Shown piece by piece: positions 1 to 5,913 of a DNA stretch of 9,431 nt (positions within the stretch are counted from its first letter, which is position 1; each line of letters starts with the position of its first letter). Under the pieces are notes generated by a model. It was not told where the DNA came from, ran no database searches, and worked only from the letters and a program-made list of their open reading frames with translations. Source of the stretch: Streptosporangiaceae bacterium (GTDB taxonomy: Bacteria; Actinomycetota; Actinomycetes; Streptosporangiales; Streptosporangiaceae); NCBI GenBank assembly GCA_030050125.1, contig JASIJN010000460.1:1-9431 (forward strand), written 5' to 3'. A program made the translations under genes and the position numbers.

Positions 1-540
1 CTGCCCATGAAGGTGATCGCGGTCGACTACCTGGACTCGCCGCCGGTATTCACCATCTACTTCAGCGCCCCGCGGCGCGTCGACTTCCGCGGGCTGGTAC
101 GCGACCTGGCCGGCCGGCTGCACGCGCGGGTCGAGCTGCGCCAGATCGGGCCGCGCGACGAGGCCCGGCTGCAGGGCGGGATCGGGCCGTGCGGGCGGGA
201 CCTGTGCTGCGCGACGTTCCTCAAGGACTTCGAGCCGGTCTCGGTCCGCATGGCCAAGGACCAGGACCTCCCGGTGAACCCGATGCGGATCGCCGGTGCC
301 TGCGGGCGGCTGATGTGCTGCCTGAAGTACGAGCACCCGCTGTACCAGAGGTTCCATCAGGAGGCGCCCAAGATCGGTGCGTCGGTGGAATCGCCCGAGG
401 GGCCGGGCACCGTGGTCGGCCACAACGTGCCCGCCGACCAGGTGATCGTGAAGCTGGCCGAGGACGGACGACGCTGTGCCTGCCCGAAGGCGAGCGTCTG
501 CGGATCGCGGCAAGCCTACGAGGCAACATACGGCCATTGA
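1..540 (+). CDS. ricT: RicT/PSP1-family protein, 3' part (5' end outside window)
   Basis: This is the C-terminal PSP1 domain of RicT (YaaT in Bacillus). In Bacillus this protein forms a complex with RicA and RicF, binds iron-sulfur clusters and affects RNA processing and development; the role in actinobacteria is less clear. The sequence shows the family hallmarks, numbered from the Met at base 7: RVDFRGLVRDLA near residues 24-35, ELRQIGPRDEA at 43-53, GGIGPCGRDLCC at 57-68 and GACGRLMCCLKYE at 97-109. Cys62, Cys67, Cys68, Cys99, Cys104 and Cys105 are the candidate metal ligands. The frame is open through base 1, and the Met at base 7 corresponds to an internal position in known RicT proteins (about 270 residues), so the gene is cut by the window edge rather than starting at 7. 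The stop is TGA at 538-540. In actinobacteria this gene commonly follows tmk and a DNA polymerase III delta' gene, which would lie to the left (inference). Confidence 0.93.
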   Translation: MPMKVIAVDYLDSPPVFTIYFSAPRRVDFRGLVRDLAGRLHARVELRQIGPRDEARLQGGIGPCGRDLCCATFLKDFEPVSVRMAKDQDLPVNPMRIAGACGRLMCCLKYEHPLYQRFHQEAPKIGASVESPEGPGTVVGHNVPADQVIVKLAEDGRRCACPKASVCGSRQAYEATYGH

Positions 541-611
541 CCCGTACATTACGCACCGACTCCCCGGCCACAGGCCCCCCGCGGCAGACTCGCCTCCTGG
601 AACGGCCGGCG

Positions 612-1580
612 TTAGCCCGCAGGCGCCCCGATCGCGGCCAGCAGCACCAGGGTCATCGTGGTGACCGCCAGCAGGCCGTGGACGACCACGACCAGCGGGG
701 AGAGCCGGGACCAGGCCGACGGCGCCCCGACCTCCCGCTGCTCGCGAACCGACCGGAGCCGGACCGAGAGGACGGCCGTGCCGCCGCCGATCTTCTGATC
801 GTCCTCGCCGGGAGTTCCCGGGTCGGGCGGCACGGGAGCGCGGCCCGGCAGCCCGATGGTCACCACGGCCATGCCGAGTCCCGCCACCGGGAGCAGCAGG
901 CAGACGGCGGTCCAGGCCAGGGCGGCCCAGCCGACGGCCAGGTAGATGATCCAGAGCGCGAGGCCGGCCAGAGCCAGCCCGAAATGCCCCACAACGACCG
1001 AAGGCGGAGAGGCGGTGCTGCTCGCCGGGCTGGCCCGACGGCGCAGAGAGCCGCCGCCGGACAGCCAGCTACCCAGCACGTAGGCACCGCTGGCCGCCGT
1101 GACCAGCCAGGCGATCAGCGCGGCGGTGTCCATCCCCAGATCCTGGCCGCCGAAGCGCCTCGCGGCCGGCCCGCTCGCCCCGGGCAAACCGGCCGAGGCC
1201 GGCACCGAGGCCGTGACGGGCGGCGGCACGGTGATCAGGTGCGCCAGGTACGGAGCCACCTCGGCCGCCCGCTTCCGCCACACCGCCTTGCGTTCCCCTC
1301 CCGCCACGCGGAGTATGGCCACGGCGGCGGCCTGGCTGACGTCGGCCTTGCTGAGGCCCCGGCACGCAGCGGGCGTTGTGGTCACGGTGATGCGATGCTC
1401 GATGGCGTACACGCCGTAGTCCGTGCAGCCTTGCGCGGTGGCCGGACTCTCGCTCCCAGCGGCCGTGGCCGTGGCCGCGCCAGCCGCCGATCCGGAGGAG
1501 GCATGGGCGCCGCATCCCGCCCCGAGCAGGGCGGCGAGCAGGCCGCCCGCGATCGCTGCGGTCCTGGTGGCGAGTCTCAC
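612..1580 (-). CDS. Predicted exported/membrane protein of unknown function
   Basis: A 322-residue protein that I cannot assign to a named family. It starts at GTG 1580 with GGGAG 5 nt upstream. Residues 1-23 form a signal-like segment ending in LLGAGC. This is a poor lipobox because Gly, not Leu, is at -3, so lipoprotein status is uncertain. A low-complexity Ala/Ser/Thr stretch follows (24-50). Next comes an outside domain (51-120) with Cys52 and Cys73, which could form a disulfide, and the segment GLSKADVSQAAAVAIL at 75-90. Four hydrophobic helices are predicted near 151-171, 196-217, 220-243 and 296-318, with a Pro/Gly-rich, charged loop at 245-290. His199 and His301 sit at helix starts. 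The gene converges on ricT with a 71-bp gap in which I see no clear terminator. The stop is TAA at 612-614. Its upstream region is shared with the divergent tRNA-Thr gene. The coding call rests on the signal and helix pattern and the ribosome site. Confidence 0.7.
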   Translation of the reverse strand: MRLATRTAAIAGGLLAALLGAGCGAHASSGSAAGAATATAAGSESPATAQGCTDYGVYAIEHRITVTTTPAACRGLSKADVSQAAAVAILRVAGGERKAVWRKRAAEVAPYLAHLITVPPPVTASVPASAGLPGASGPAARRFGGQDLGMDTAALIAWLVTAASGAYVLGSWLSGGGSLRRRASPASSTASPPSVVVGHFGLALAGLALWIIYLAVGWAALAWTAVCLLLPVAGLGMAVVTIGLPGRAPVPPDPGTPGEDDQKIGGGTAVLSVRLRSVREQREVGAPSAWSRLSPLVVVVHGLLAVTTMTLVLLAAIGAPAG

Positions 1581-1723
1581 GGTCTCTCCCGCCTGGTGCC
1601 GACCGACGCCGCCGCGTCGCGCGGGCCCGGCCGGCCCGTCCCGGCGTATGTGGCGGGATCTCTGCCATACGGCTCAGGTGATCAATGCCCCACACTAGTG
1701 CAGGCGCCGGGCCTCGATGCCGG

Positions 1724-1729
1724 TAGACT
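1724..1729 (+). promoter_or_regulatory. Candidate -10 box for tRNA-Thr
   Basis: TAGACT is a very good actinobacterial -10 hexamer. It would place the transcription start near 1736, about 23 nt before the mature tRNA. I do not find a convincing -35 at 17-18 nt spacing (the positions read roughly CAGGCG), so this is a tentative call. Confidence 0.35.
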
Positions 1730-1758
1730 CCTTGGGCTGCCGCCATAAGCGACGGCAG

Positions 1759-1831
1759 GCCGCCTTAGCTCAGTCGGCAGAGCGGTTCACTCGTAATGAA
1801 CAGGTCGTCGGTTCGATTCCGACAGGCGGCT
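1759..1831 (+). tRNA. tRNA-Thr (anticodon CGT)
   Basis: A full cloverleaf can be drawn. The acceptor stem 1759-1765 pairs with 1824-1830 over 7 perfect bp. The D stem is GCTC/GAGC (1768-1771 with 1780-1783). The anticodon stem GTTCA/TGAAC (1785-1789 with 1797-1801) closes a 7-nt loop with anticodon CGT at 1792-1794, which reads ACG (Thr). The variable loop is 5 nt. The T stem GTCGG/CCGAC (1807-1811 with 1819-1823) closes the loop TTCGATT. The discriminator base is T1831. The following bases are CCG, so CCA is not encoded, as is common in actinobacteria. An integrase remnant lies downstream, consistent with past use of this tRNA locus as an integration site (inference). Confidence 0.97.
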
Positions 1832-1886
1832 CCGCGAAGTTCAAGTCCATGATCAGCGATCAAGTCAGGGTCTTATAGCCCTCTGG

Positions 1887-1909
1887 GGAGCCAAGCGCTT
1901 GCAGGCTCC
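1887..1909. repeat. Short inverted repeat just upstream of the integrase remnant
   Basis: GGAGCC (1887-1892) pairs with GGCTCC (1904-1909) around an 11-nt loop, which itself contains the palindrome AAGCGCTT. It lies 5 nt before the remnant's ATG. It could be a recombinase or regulator binding site of the lost element, a tRNA-transcript hairpin, or chance. Confidence 0.3.
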
Positions 1910-1914
1910 TGTTC

Positions 1915-2022
1915 ATGGCGTAGCTGACGAAGCGCCGGGGTCATGACGAAGACGCGATCTACTGGGACGAGAGCAAGGGCCGCTGGTACGGCTCGGTTTC
2001 GGTCGGCCGTCTCGAGCCATGA
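1915..2022 (+). pseudogene. Remnant of a tyrosine-type integrase (N-terminal arm-binding domain)
   Basis: Reading from ATG 1915 gives M-A-stop, then LTKRRGHDEDAIYWDESKGR, then WYGSVSVG and a TGA at 2020-2022. The pattern of a basic start, an acidic/Gly stretch, an (A/S)IYWDES block, a basic-aromatic pair and a G-(S/A)-V-S-(V/L)-G strand is how many actinobacterial tyrosine integrases begin (arm DNA-binding domain). A single A-to-T change (AAG to TAG at codon 3) would explain the early stop. Homology ends near base 2007, with no catalytic domain, so the gene is both stopped and truncated. Its place 83 bp after tRNA-Thr fits an integrated element. No ribosome site is seen. It might instead be a chance match over about 30 residues, but the block is distinctive. 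Confidence 0.55.
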
Positions 2023-2038
2023 CTGCGGAGCAAGCTTC
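2011..2038. repeat. Imperfect 28-bp direct repeat, left copy
   Basis: This copy matches 4526-4553 in the same orientation at 25 of 28 positions; the mismatches are at repeat positions 8, 21 and 23. The longest exact block is ATGACTGCGGAG. It begins just where the integrase homology ends, and together with the right copy it brackets the ABC/GntR operon. Confidence 0.5.
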
Positions 2039-2163
2039 TGCGCTCGCTCCTGACTGCGATCTTCCTCGGCGCATGATCGCGCCTATCAGAAGGATGGCCA
2101 GGACTAGGCGGCCGAGGACAAGTGCAGCGGGCCCGCACGGCATCCAGGGCGACCGAAGCGTAT

Positions 2164-3132
2164 CTATGCGTCTCTCCGCCTGACGACGAGGAACGTGACC
2201 GTGATCAGGACGGCGGCGAGTGCCACGAAGATACCGGTCTCGATGAACTGGAACGGCCAGAACCGGTAGCCGGGCTGATAGGTCGCGAACGAGCGGTAAC
2301 CGAGGCGCGCCATGCAGGTGAGCGCAGAGCTGATCTGGGCCGTGGGGCATGAGGCCGGAACAGTGCCGGGCCCCACTATGTACCCGGGGCCGACGCTCAG
2401 GCTGGTGCTGAACTGACCGCCGGGCAGCACAATGCCGTGCGCGAGCTCCCAGTTCGCCCCCTTCGAGGGCAAGTTCCGGGTCACGCTGTAGATGGTGGTG
2501 ACCGCGGGCATGTAGTGCACCCGCACCCAGTACATGATCGGCAGGCGGATAGCGAGGAATACGCCGGCGGTCACCGCAAGTGCCGGCAGCGACCGGCCGA
2601 TCAGCGTTCCGGCGGCGATCCCGAGCGCCACCGCGAATACCGCGTACCCGATCGGGACGATGCCTTGGATGTCGAAGTTGCCCGGCAGGAACTGGCCCTG
2701 GTGCAGTGCGTTCAGCGGCGCGTACCACCAGGTGACGATTCCGGCGACCGCGCCGCCGAAGATCGCGCTTGCCAGCAGCAGCCAGCCGGTCTTGGCGGCC
2801 AGCCAGTGCCGCCGGGTGACCGACTGCGTCCATGCGAACTGCACTGTCGCGGTTTCCCGTTCCCTGGCCACGGCCGGGCCGCCCCAGAACATCCCGAACA
2901 GCAGCGGAACGGCCAGGGTGAGCGTGGTCAGCGTGGTCAGCGGGCCGCTGCCAAGCGACACGGTGTGCGAGAGGCTGCCGCAGGTTCCGTCTTTGGCGCA
3001 GTTGGCGAGCGCGGCGTGCCAGCGCGCGGCGTCCTGCAGCCCGGTGATCAGCAGCAGGACGGCGAAGACGGCGAGAATAGCGCCCGCGATGGCGGCGGTG
3101 ACGCGATATTGGCGCCAGATGACCCAGGTCAT
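2164..3132 (-). CDS. ABC transporter permease
   Basis: A 322-residue integral membrane subunit that should pair with the ATPase encoded just upstream. Six hydrophobic helices are predicted near residues 11-31, 67-86, 115-136, 157-177, 183-203 and 298-317. Between helices 2 and 3 is the segment GGPAVARERETATVQFAWTQ (84-103), followed by SVTRRHWLAAK, the cytoplasmic coupling pattern of the actinobacterial ABC permeases found with GntR/YtrA-type operons. A large outside loop (about 205-295) lies before the last helix, and the protein ends in the usual basic tail VRRRDA. Start ATG 3132 overlaps the ATPase stop by 4 nt (ATGA), with GGGAGG about 7 nt upstream, so translation is probably coupled. 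The substrate is unknown. By analogy with ytr-like systems it could export a toxic compound or respond to envelope stress, but nothing in the sequence settles this. Confidence 0.93.
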   Translation of the reverse strand: MTWVIWRQYRVTAAIAGAILAVFAVLLLITGLQDAARWHAALANCAKDGTCGSLSHTVSLGSGPLTTLTTLTLAVPLLFGMFWGGPAVARERETATVQFAWTQSVTRRHWLAAKTGWLLLASAIFGGAVAGIVTWWYAPLNALHQGQFLPGNFDIQGIVPIGYAVFAVALGIAAGTLIGRSLPALAVTAGVFLAIRLPIMYWVRVHYMPAVTTIYSVTRNLPSKGANWELAHGIVLPGGQFSTSLSVGPGYIVGPGTVPASCPTAQISSALTCMARLGYRSFATYQPGYRFWPFQFIETGIFVALAAVLITVTFLVVRRRDA

Positions 3133-4025
3133 CGCCTACCTCCCACGGCGGTCAGCCGCGCGATCGCGGGGGCAGCACCGGCGCCCATATAGCCGAGCAC
3201 CAGATCCTCCATGTTGACGTCGTTGGATTCCCATTCGGGGTCGGCGATCGGCCCGTTCAGCCGCACCAGCATCGTGGTCTGCCGGGCGGTCCGTTCGGTC
3301 TGCACGACGGTGTGCTCCCGTTCGATCGCGGTCGTGTCCTTGCGCGGGCCGACGAGCACACGGTGCTCGCTCAGGAGGTCCTCGATATCCCCGCAGAGCT
3401 GGACGTGAGACGCGGACAGCAGGATGAGGTGGTCGCAGACCCGCTCGATGTCCGCGACCAGGTGCGAGGACAGCACGACGGTCAGTCCGCCCTCGGCCAT
3501 CGCGTCGGCGAGGGTGGCGAGGAAGTGCCGCCGGGCGAGCGGGTCGAGCGCGGCGACCGGCTCGTCCAGCAGCAGCAGCCGCGGGCGCTTGGCCAGCGTG
3601 AGCGCGAGAGCCACCTGAGCCCGCTGGCCCCCCGACAGGGTGCCCACGGCCGCGTCCAGCGGGATGTTCAGCCCGCGCAGCCGGTCTCTGACCGATTGGC
3701 CGTCCCACCGGGGGTTCATGTGCGCGCCGATGCCGATGTGGGCCTCGGCGGACATTCGCCGGTACAGCGGGATCTCCTGGGCGAGGAACCCGATCTCCGC
3801 GAGGAAGGACGGGTCCTGGCGCGGCGCGCCGCCGAGGATGGTGGCCTCGCCGCTGGTCGGGCTGGCCAGCCCGCAGAGCAAGCGGAGCAGCGTGGTCTTG
3901 CCCGCGCCGTTCGGCCCGACCAGCGCGGATATCCGGCCCTCGGGTACGGCGATGGAGCAATCGGCCAAGGCGGTGATCCGGCGGTACCGCTTGGTCAGCC
4001 CGCGGGTCTCGATGACGGGGGTCAA
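3129..4025 (-). CDS. ABC transporter ATP-binding protein
   Basis: A 298-residue ATPase that powers the neighbouring permease. Walker A is GPNGAGKTT (37-45), the Q-loop glutamine is Gln83, the signature is LSGGQ (130-134), Walker B is LLLLDEP (150-156), the D-loop is AALDP (158-162) and the switch His is His188 (SSH). All catalytic elements are present. Residues about 215-298 form a C-terminal extension of unknown role, typical of single-ATPase exporters. The start is TTG 4025, supported by a strong ribosome site (GAGGAGGAG at 4031-4039) inside the end of the GntR gene. Its TTGA start overlaps the GntR stop, and the TGA at 3129-3131 overlaps the permease ATG, so the three genes form one tightly packed operon. 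The substrate cannot be told from the ATPase. Confidence 0.96.
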   Translation of the reverse strand: MTPVIETRGLTKRYRRITALADCSIAVPEGRISALVGPNGAGKTTLLRLLCGLASPTSGEATILGGAPRQDPSFLAEIGFLAQEIPLYRRMSAEAHIGIGAHMNPRWDGQSVRDRLRGLNIPLDAAVGTLSGGQRAQVALALTLAKRPRLLLLDEPVAALDPLARRHFLATLADAMAEGGLTVVLSSHLVADIERVCDHLILLSASHVQLCGDIEDLLSEHRVLVGPRKDTTAIEREHTVVQTERTARQTTMLVRLNGPIADPEWESNDVNMEDLVLGYMGAGAAPAIARLTAVGGRR

Positions 4026-4414
4026 GCGATCTCCTCCTCGTTCGCAGCGTGCAGCGTGACGCGGAGCAGCGACTCGATGGACTCGTCGTCGAGTCCTGCG
4101 GCCCGCGCCTCGCGCACCCAGCGGGCCAGGCCGCGGCCGAGACGTGCGTGAGTGCCAGGCGGCGGGCCGTCCGGTCGTTTGGTAACGAAGGTGCCGCGGC
4201 CGGCCTCGGCGGCCACCAGGCCTTCGCGTTCCAGGTCGCGGTAGGCCTTGAGCACCGTGTTGGGGTTGATGGCGGTGGCGGCGACCACTTCTCGGACCGA
4301 CGGGAGCTGGTCGCCCACGTCGAGCCTGCCCATGCGGAGCGCCTGGCGCACCTGCTGGACGATCTGCAGGTATGGGGGTACTACCGACCGCGCATCCACA
4401 CGGAACCCGATCAC
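4022..4414 (-). CDS. GntR-family transcriptional regulator, YtrA type
   Basis: A 130-residue repressor-like protein. The winged helix-turn-helix spans residues about 10-78, with the recognition region LPSVREVVAATAINPNTVLK (37-56) followed by AYRDLEREGLV and the wing AGRGTFVTKR. Only about 50 residues follow the DNA-binding domain, the short helical tail that marks the YtrA subfamily, in contrast to the large effector domains of FadR/HutC types. YtrA-type regulators usually repress their own operon with an ABC transporter, as the layout here suggests. Start GTG 4414 matches the usual family start (M-I-x-F-R-x-D), with AAAGG 8 nt upstream. A later GTG at codon 6 is possible but would drop conserved residues. 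A promoter and a dyad lie immediately upstream. The inducing signal is unknown. Confidence 0.95.
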   Translation of the reverse strand: MIGFRVDARSVVPPYLQIVQQVRQALRMGRLDVGDQLPSVREVVAATAINPNTVLKAYRDLEREGLVAAEAGRGTFVTKRPDGPPPGTHARLGRGLARWVREARAAGLDDESIESLLRVTLHAANEEEIA

Positions 4415-4427
4415 CCTCGCAGCCTTT

Positions 4428-4451
4428 CAGTGTCTTAGTTATCTAAAACTG
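4428..4451. promoter_or_regulatory. Candidate operator for the GntR/YtrA regulator
   Basis: An AT-rich dyad in a GC-rich setting. The core TTAG-TTAT-CTAA is a perfect 4-bp-arm inverted repeat, and imperfect arms (CAGTGTC on the left, AACTG on the right) extend it to about 24 bp. It lies 14 nt upstream of the regulator's start codon and covers the -10 box and likely transcription start, which is where an autorepressor would bind. Assignment to this regulator is inferred from position. Confidence 0.5.
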
Positions 4452-4476
4452 TAAGGCGGTGCGCTGCTGCGGTCAA
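4448..4476 (-). promoter_or_regulatory. Promoter of the GntR-ABC operon
   Basis: On the - strand, a -35 box TTGACC (4471-4476) is followed by a 17-nt spacer and a -10 box TACAGT (4448-4453). Spacing is ideal, with 5/6 and 4/6 matches to the sigma-70 consensus. Transcription should start near 4440, giving a leader of about 26 nt. Confidence 0.6.
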
Positions 4477-4498
4477 CTAACGTCGCCGCGCTGGTCAA

Positions 4499-4525
4499 GC
4501 CCCCGCCCGGCCGCCGGGCGGGGGC
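4499..4525. terminator. Strong GC hairpin, terminator-like
   Basis: A perfect 12-bp stem (4499-4510 with 4514-4525) has a 3-nt loop CCG. There is no T-tract on either strand, as is often seen for actinobacterial terminators. It sits between two divergent genes, so no visible gene ends at it. It may insulate the two promoters or be left over from an earlier gene arrangement. Confidence 0.55.
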
Positions 4526-4553
4526 CTCGAGCTATGACTGCGGAGGAGGCTTC
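4526..4553. repeat. Imperfect 28-bp direct repeat, right copy
   Basis: This copy matches 2011-2038 at 25 of 28 positions in the same orientation. It directly abuts the GC hairpin (4499-4525). A 36-codon open frame starting at its internal ATG (4534) and ending at TAG 4644 has no ribosome site and is not called as a gene. Confidence 0.5.
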
Positions 4554-4671
4554 GAGGCCGCATTCCCGAGCTGGTAGTGGGAGCCGGGATAGATCAACAA
4601 ATGACCTGACAGTGCAACCCGCACCTCAGATCCACCCCAGCTAGGTTGGTGTGGTGCCCTTGTATCAGGCC

Positions 4672-5163
4672 ATGTCGATGGAACTCCGGACGGACCGGCT
4701 GACGCTGCGGCCGTGGGCCGCGGGCGACGCCGAGGATTACCGGGCGCTGATCGCTGAGCGGGATGACGGGGCGGTGAGCGTCGAGAACGCGCGGGAGCGC
4801 ATCGTGATGCAACTCGCTTCGTCCGAGCGGACGGGGATCGCGCTGCTGACCGTGCGCCGTCGCGTCGAGGGTGACTTCATCGGATACTGCGGGCTGATCG
4901 TCGGCCGGGCGAGTGTGGACGAGCCCGAGATCGCCTACGAGCTGTTCCGGCGCGTGCACGGGCACGGCTACGCGACCGAGGCGGCCCGTGCGGTGGTCGA
5001 GGCCGCGGCCGCGACGGGGCGGAAGCGGTTGTGGTCAACGGTGGGTAGCTGGAACGCGCCCTCTTTGCGCGTGCTGGAAAAGCTCGGGTTCCACCGTGAC
5101 CATGTCGATCCGGACCACGACGGCCGGGGCGAGATTATCTGGCTGACCCGGGCGCTGCCTTAA
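4672..5163 (+). CDS. GNAT-family N-acetyltransferase (RimJ/RimL-like)
   Basis: Predicted to move an acetyl group from acetyl-CoA to an amine on a protein N-terminus or small molecule; the substrate is unknown. The family pattern is clear: ELRTDRLTLRPW at 4-15, the beta4 strand DFIGYCGLIV (68-77), PEIAYELF (85-92), the acetyl-CoA-binding motif R-V-H-G-H-G (94-99) followed by YATEA, and the C-terminal motif WNAPSLRVLEKLGF (127-140). The length of 163 residues is normal. I chose ATG 4672 because family members begin a few residues before the E-L-R-T-D-R-L block. ATG 4678 or GTG 4651 in the same frame are alternatives, and none has a strong ribosome site. TAGGTT at 4642-4647 could be a -10 box giving a leader of about 18 nt. 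The gene is divergent from the GntR operon and stands alone. Confidence 0.9.
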   Translation: MSMELRTDRLTLRPWAAGDAEDYRALIAERDDGAVSVENARERIVMQLASSERTGIALLTVRRRVEGDFIGYCGLIVGRASVDEPEIAYELFRRVHGHGYATEAARAVVEAAAATGRKRLWSTVGSWNAPSLRVLEKLGFHRDHVDPDHDGRGEIIWLTRALP

Positions 5164-5349
5164 CCCTCGGGCCGGATCAACCCAGCCAGTTGCCCGTGCC
5201 GGAACAGATGTGGCGATCCGGTCTGGCGCCGCGCGTCGCTGCGGCCGCACGCCGGGGCAGCGGAGCCGGCGGCGCAGCCAGGCGACGCCGTCCCGGGCGC
5301 GGCCGGTTTCCCTCCGCCGCCGGTCGTTTGATCTTCCGTGCGCCACACC

Positions 5350-5748
5350 TCACCTGGCCGGGGGCTCGAGGGTCATGGGCGGCGGGGGCTCAAGGGGGAT
5401 CGGCGGCGGCTGCGGCTCGCCGAACGCTGCCTCGGCCGCTGACATCGCGCCGTAGTCGGTCGCAAGGTTGGAGTAGATCGAGTAGATCAGCGTGATGAAG
5501 ATGCCGAGCTTGAGCCACAAGCCGGGCGTGAAGAAGAACAGACCGCAGATCAGCGGAAAGTTGATCAGCCAGTAGATCGCACCCCACTTGTGGACCTTGT
5601 ACTGCGTGTATGGGTTGGTGGACAGGTCCTTGACGAGCAGGTTCATCCAGCCATGCCGGATGTGCACCGGCGAGTGCGCGGCGTGCAGCCGGGCGACGTC
5701 GGCGCGCAGTTGGCGGACCTCGGCGATCAGGGACTCGGTCTCAGTCAT
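5350..5748 (-). CDS. Small two-helix membrane protein of unknown function
   Basis: A 132-residue protein from ATG 5748. Residues 3-22 (TESLIAEVRQLRADVARLHA) look like a short amphipathic or coiled-coil helix. Two hydrophobic helices follow near 56-74 and 77-95, with only a Pro-Gly turn between them, so this is a membrane hairpin. Then come NLATDYGAMSAAEAAFG and a proline-rich tail (112-131) of repeated PPP/LEPP units. I do not recognise the family; the layout recalls small actinobacterial or phage membrane proteins, but no function should be assumed. The same frame is open upstream to GTG 5796, but ATG 5748 gives a more natural N-terminus. There is no Shine-Dalgarno, and GATACT (5755-5760 on the - strand) ends 6 nt before the ATG, so the mRNA may be leaderless. 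The gene follows the dioxygenase gene on the same strand after about 165 bp and may be independent of it. Confidence 0.68.
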   Translation of the reverse strand: MTETESLIAEVRQLRADVARLHAAHSPVHIRHGWMNLLVKDLSTNPYTQYKVHKWGAIYWLINFPLICGLFFFTPGLWLKLGIFITLIYSIYSNLATDYGAMSAAEAAFGEPQPPPIPLEPPPPMTLEPPAR

Positions 5749-5765
5749 AGAGCCAGTATCAGCGC

Positions 5766-5787
5766 ACTCACGACGATAAGCGTGAGT
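5766..5787. promoter_or_regulatory. Inverted repeat upstream of the small membrane protein gene
   Basis: ACTCACG (5766-5772) and CGTGAGT (5781-5787) are perfect 7-bp arms around an 8-nt AT-leaning spacer. It lies 18 nt upstream of ATG 5748, at the expected -35 region of the possible leaderless promoter, so it could be an operator. The regulator is unknown. Confidence 0.4.
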
Positions 5788-5913
5788 AAAGGTCACGGAG
5801 TGGCTGCCGGTTCGGCGCGGCGGGCGACGGCGGGCTCGCCGGTATGCCGCAGCCGGAGCGCCGGGGTCACGGCGCGGACGCGATCCGCGGGACCCCGACC
5901 TCCTCGAGCCCGG

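Larger units (their letters stand above)
1832..2163. other. Gene-poor intergenic stretch between tRNA-Thr and ABC permease
   Basis: This 332-bp stretch has no intact gene that I can support. It holds a small dyad (TGATC-AGC-GATCA, 1850-1862), a hairpin at 1887-1909, the integrase remnant (1915-2022) and one copy of a direct repeat (2011-2038). A 54-codon open frame from ATG 2019 to TGA 2183 has no ribosome site and no recognisable motif, and its end overlaps the end of the permease gene on the other strand. I see no convincing terminator for the leftward ABC operon. Confidence 0.5.

Noticed and set aside
189..1748. A 519-codon open frame on the + strand across ricT, the exported-protein gene and the intergenic region.
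   Set aside because: It crosses two convergent genes in another frame, is very Arg/Gly/Pro-rich and shows no domain; it is a by-product of high GC at the third codon position.
1802..1831. A second copy of the tRNA-Thr 3' end elsewhere in the window, as expected for an integrated element's other attachment site.
   Set aside because: I found no duplicate of the T-arm/acceptor sequence anywhere to the right, so no att pair involving the tRNA is called.
2068..2083. Hairpin GGCGC-ATGATC-GCGCC as terminator of the ABC operon.
   Set aside because: The stem is only 5 bp with no T-tract; too weak to call in GC-rich DNA.
2019..2183. Small open frames starting at the shared ATG of both direct repeats (54 and 36 codons, beginning MTAEQAS and MTAEEAS).
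   Set aside because: No ribosome sites, sequences diverge after the repeat, and the first overlaps the permease end on the other strand; the similarity is explained by the DNA repeat itself.
1913..2833. A 306-codon open frame on the - strand extending past the permease gene, including a hydrophobic stretch (ALVLGRLVLAILLIGAI).
   Set aside because: Most of it is a shifted frame of the permease, which itself ends in a normal VRRRDA tail. The hydrophobic stretch alone has no start with a ribosome site.
2926..2944. Short tandem repeat GGTCAGCGT/GGTCAGCGG.
   Set aside because: It lies inside the permease gene and simply encodes repeated Thr-Leu-Thr residues of a membrane helix.
5160..5348. A SPHLFRHGQLAG segment on the - strand resembling the H-x-x-R-H motif of tyrosine recombinases.
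   Set aside because: Only about 10 residues fit, the rest is unrelated low-complexity sequence, and no other recombinase motif is nearby. Treated as chance.
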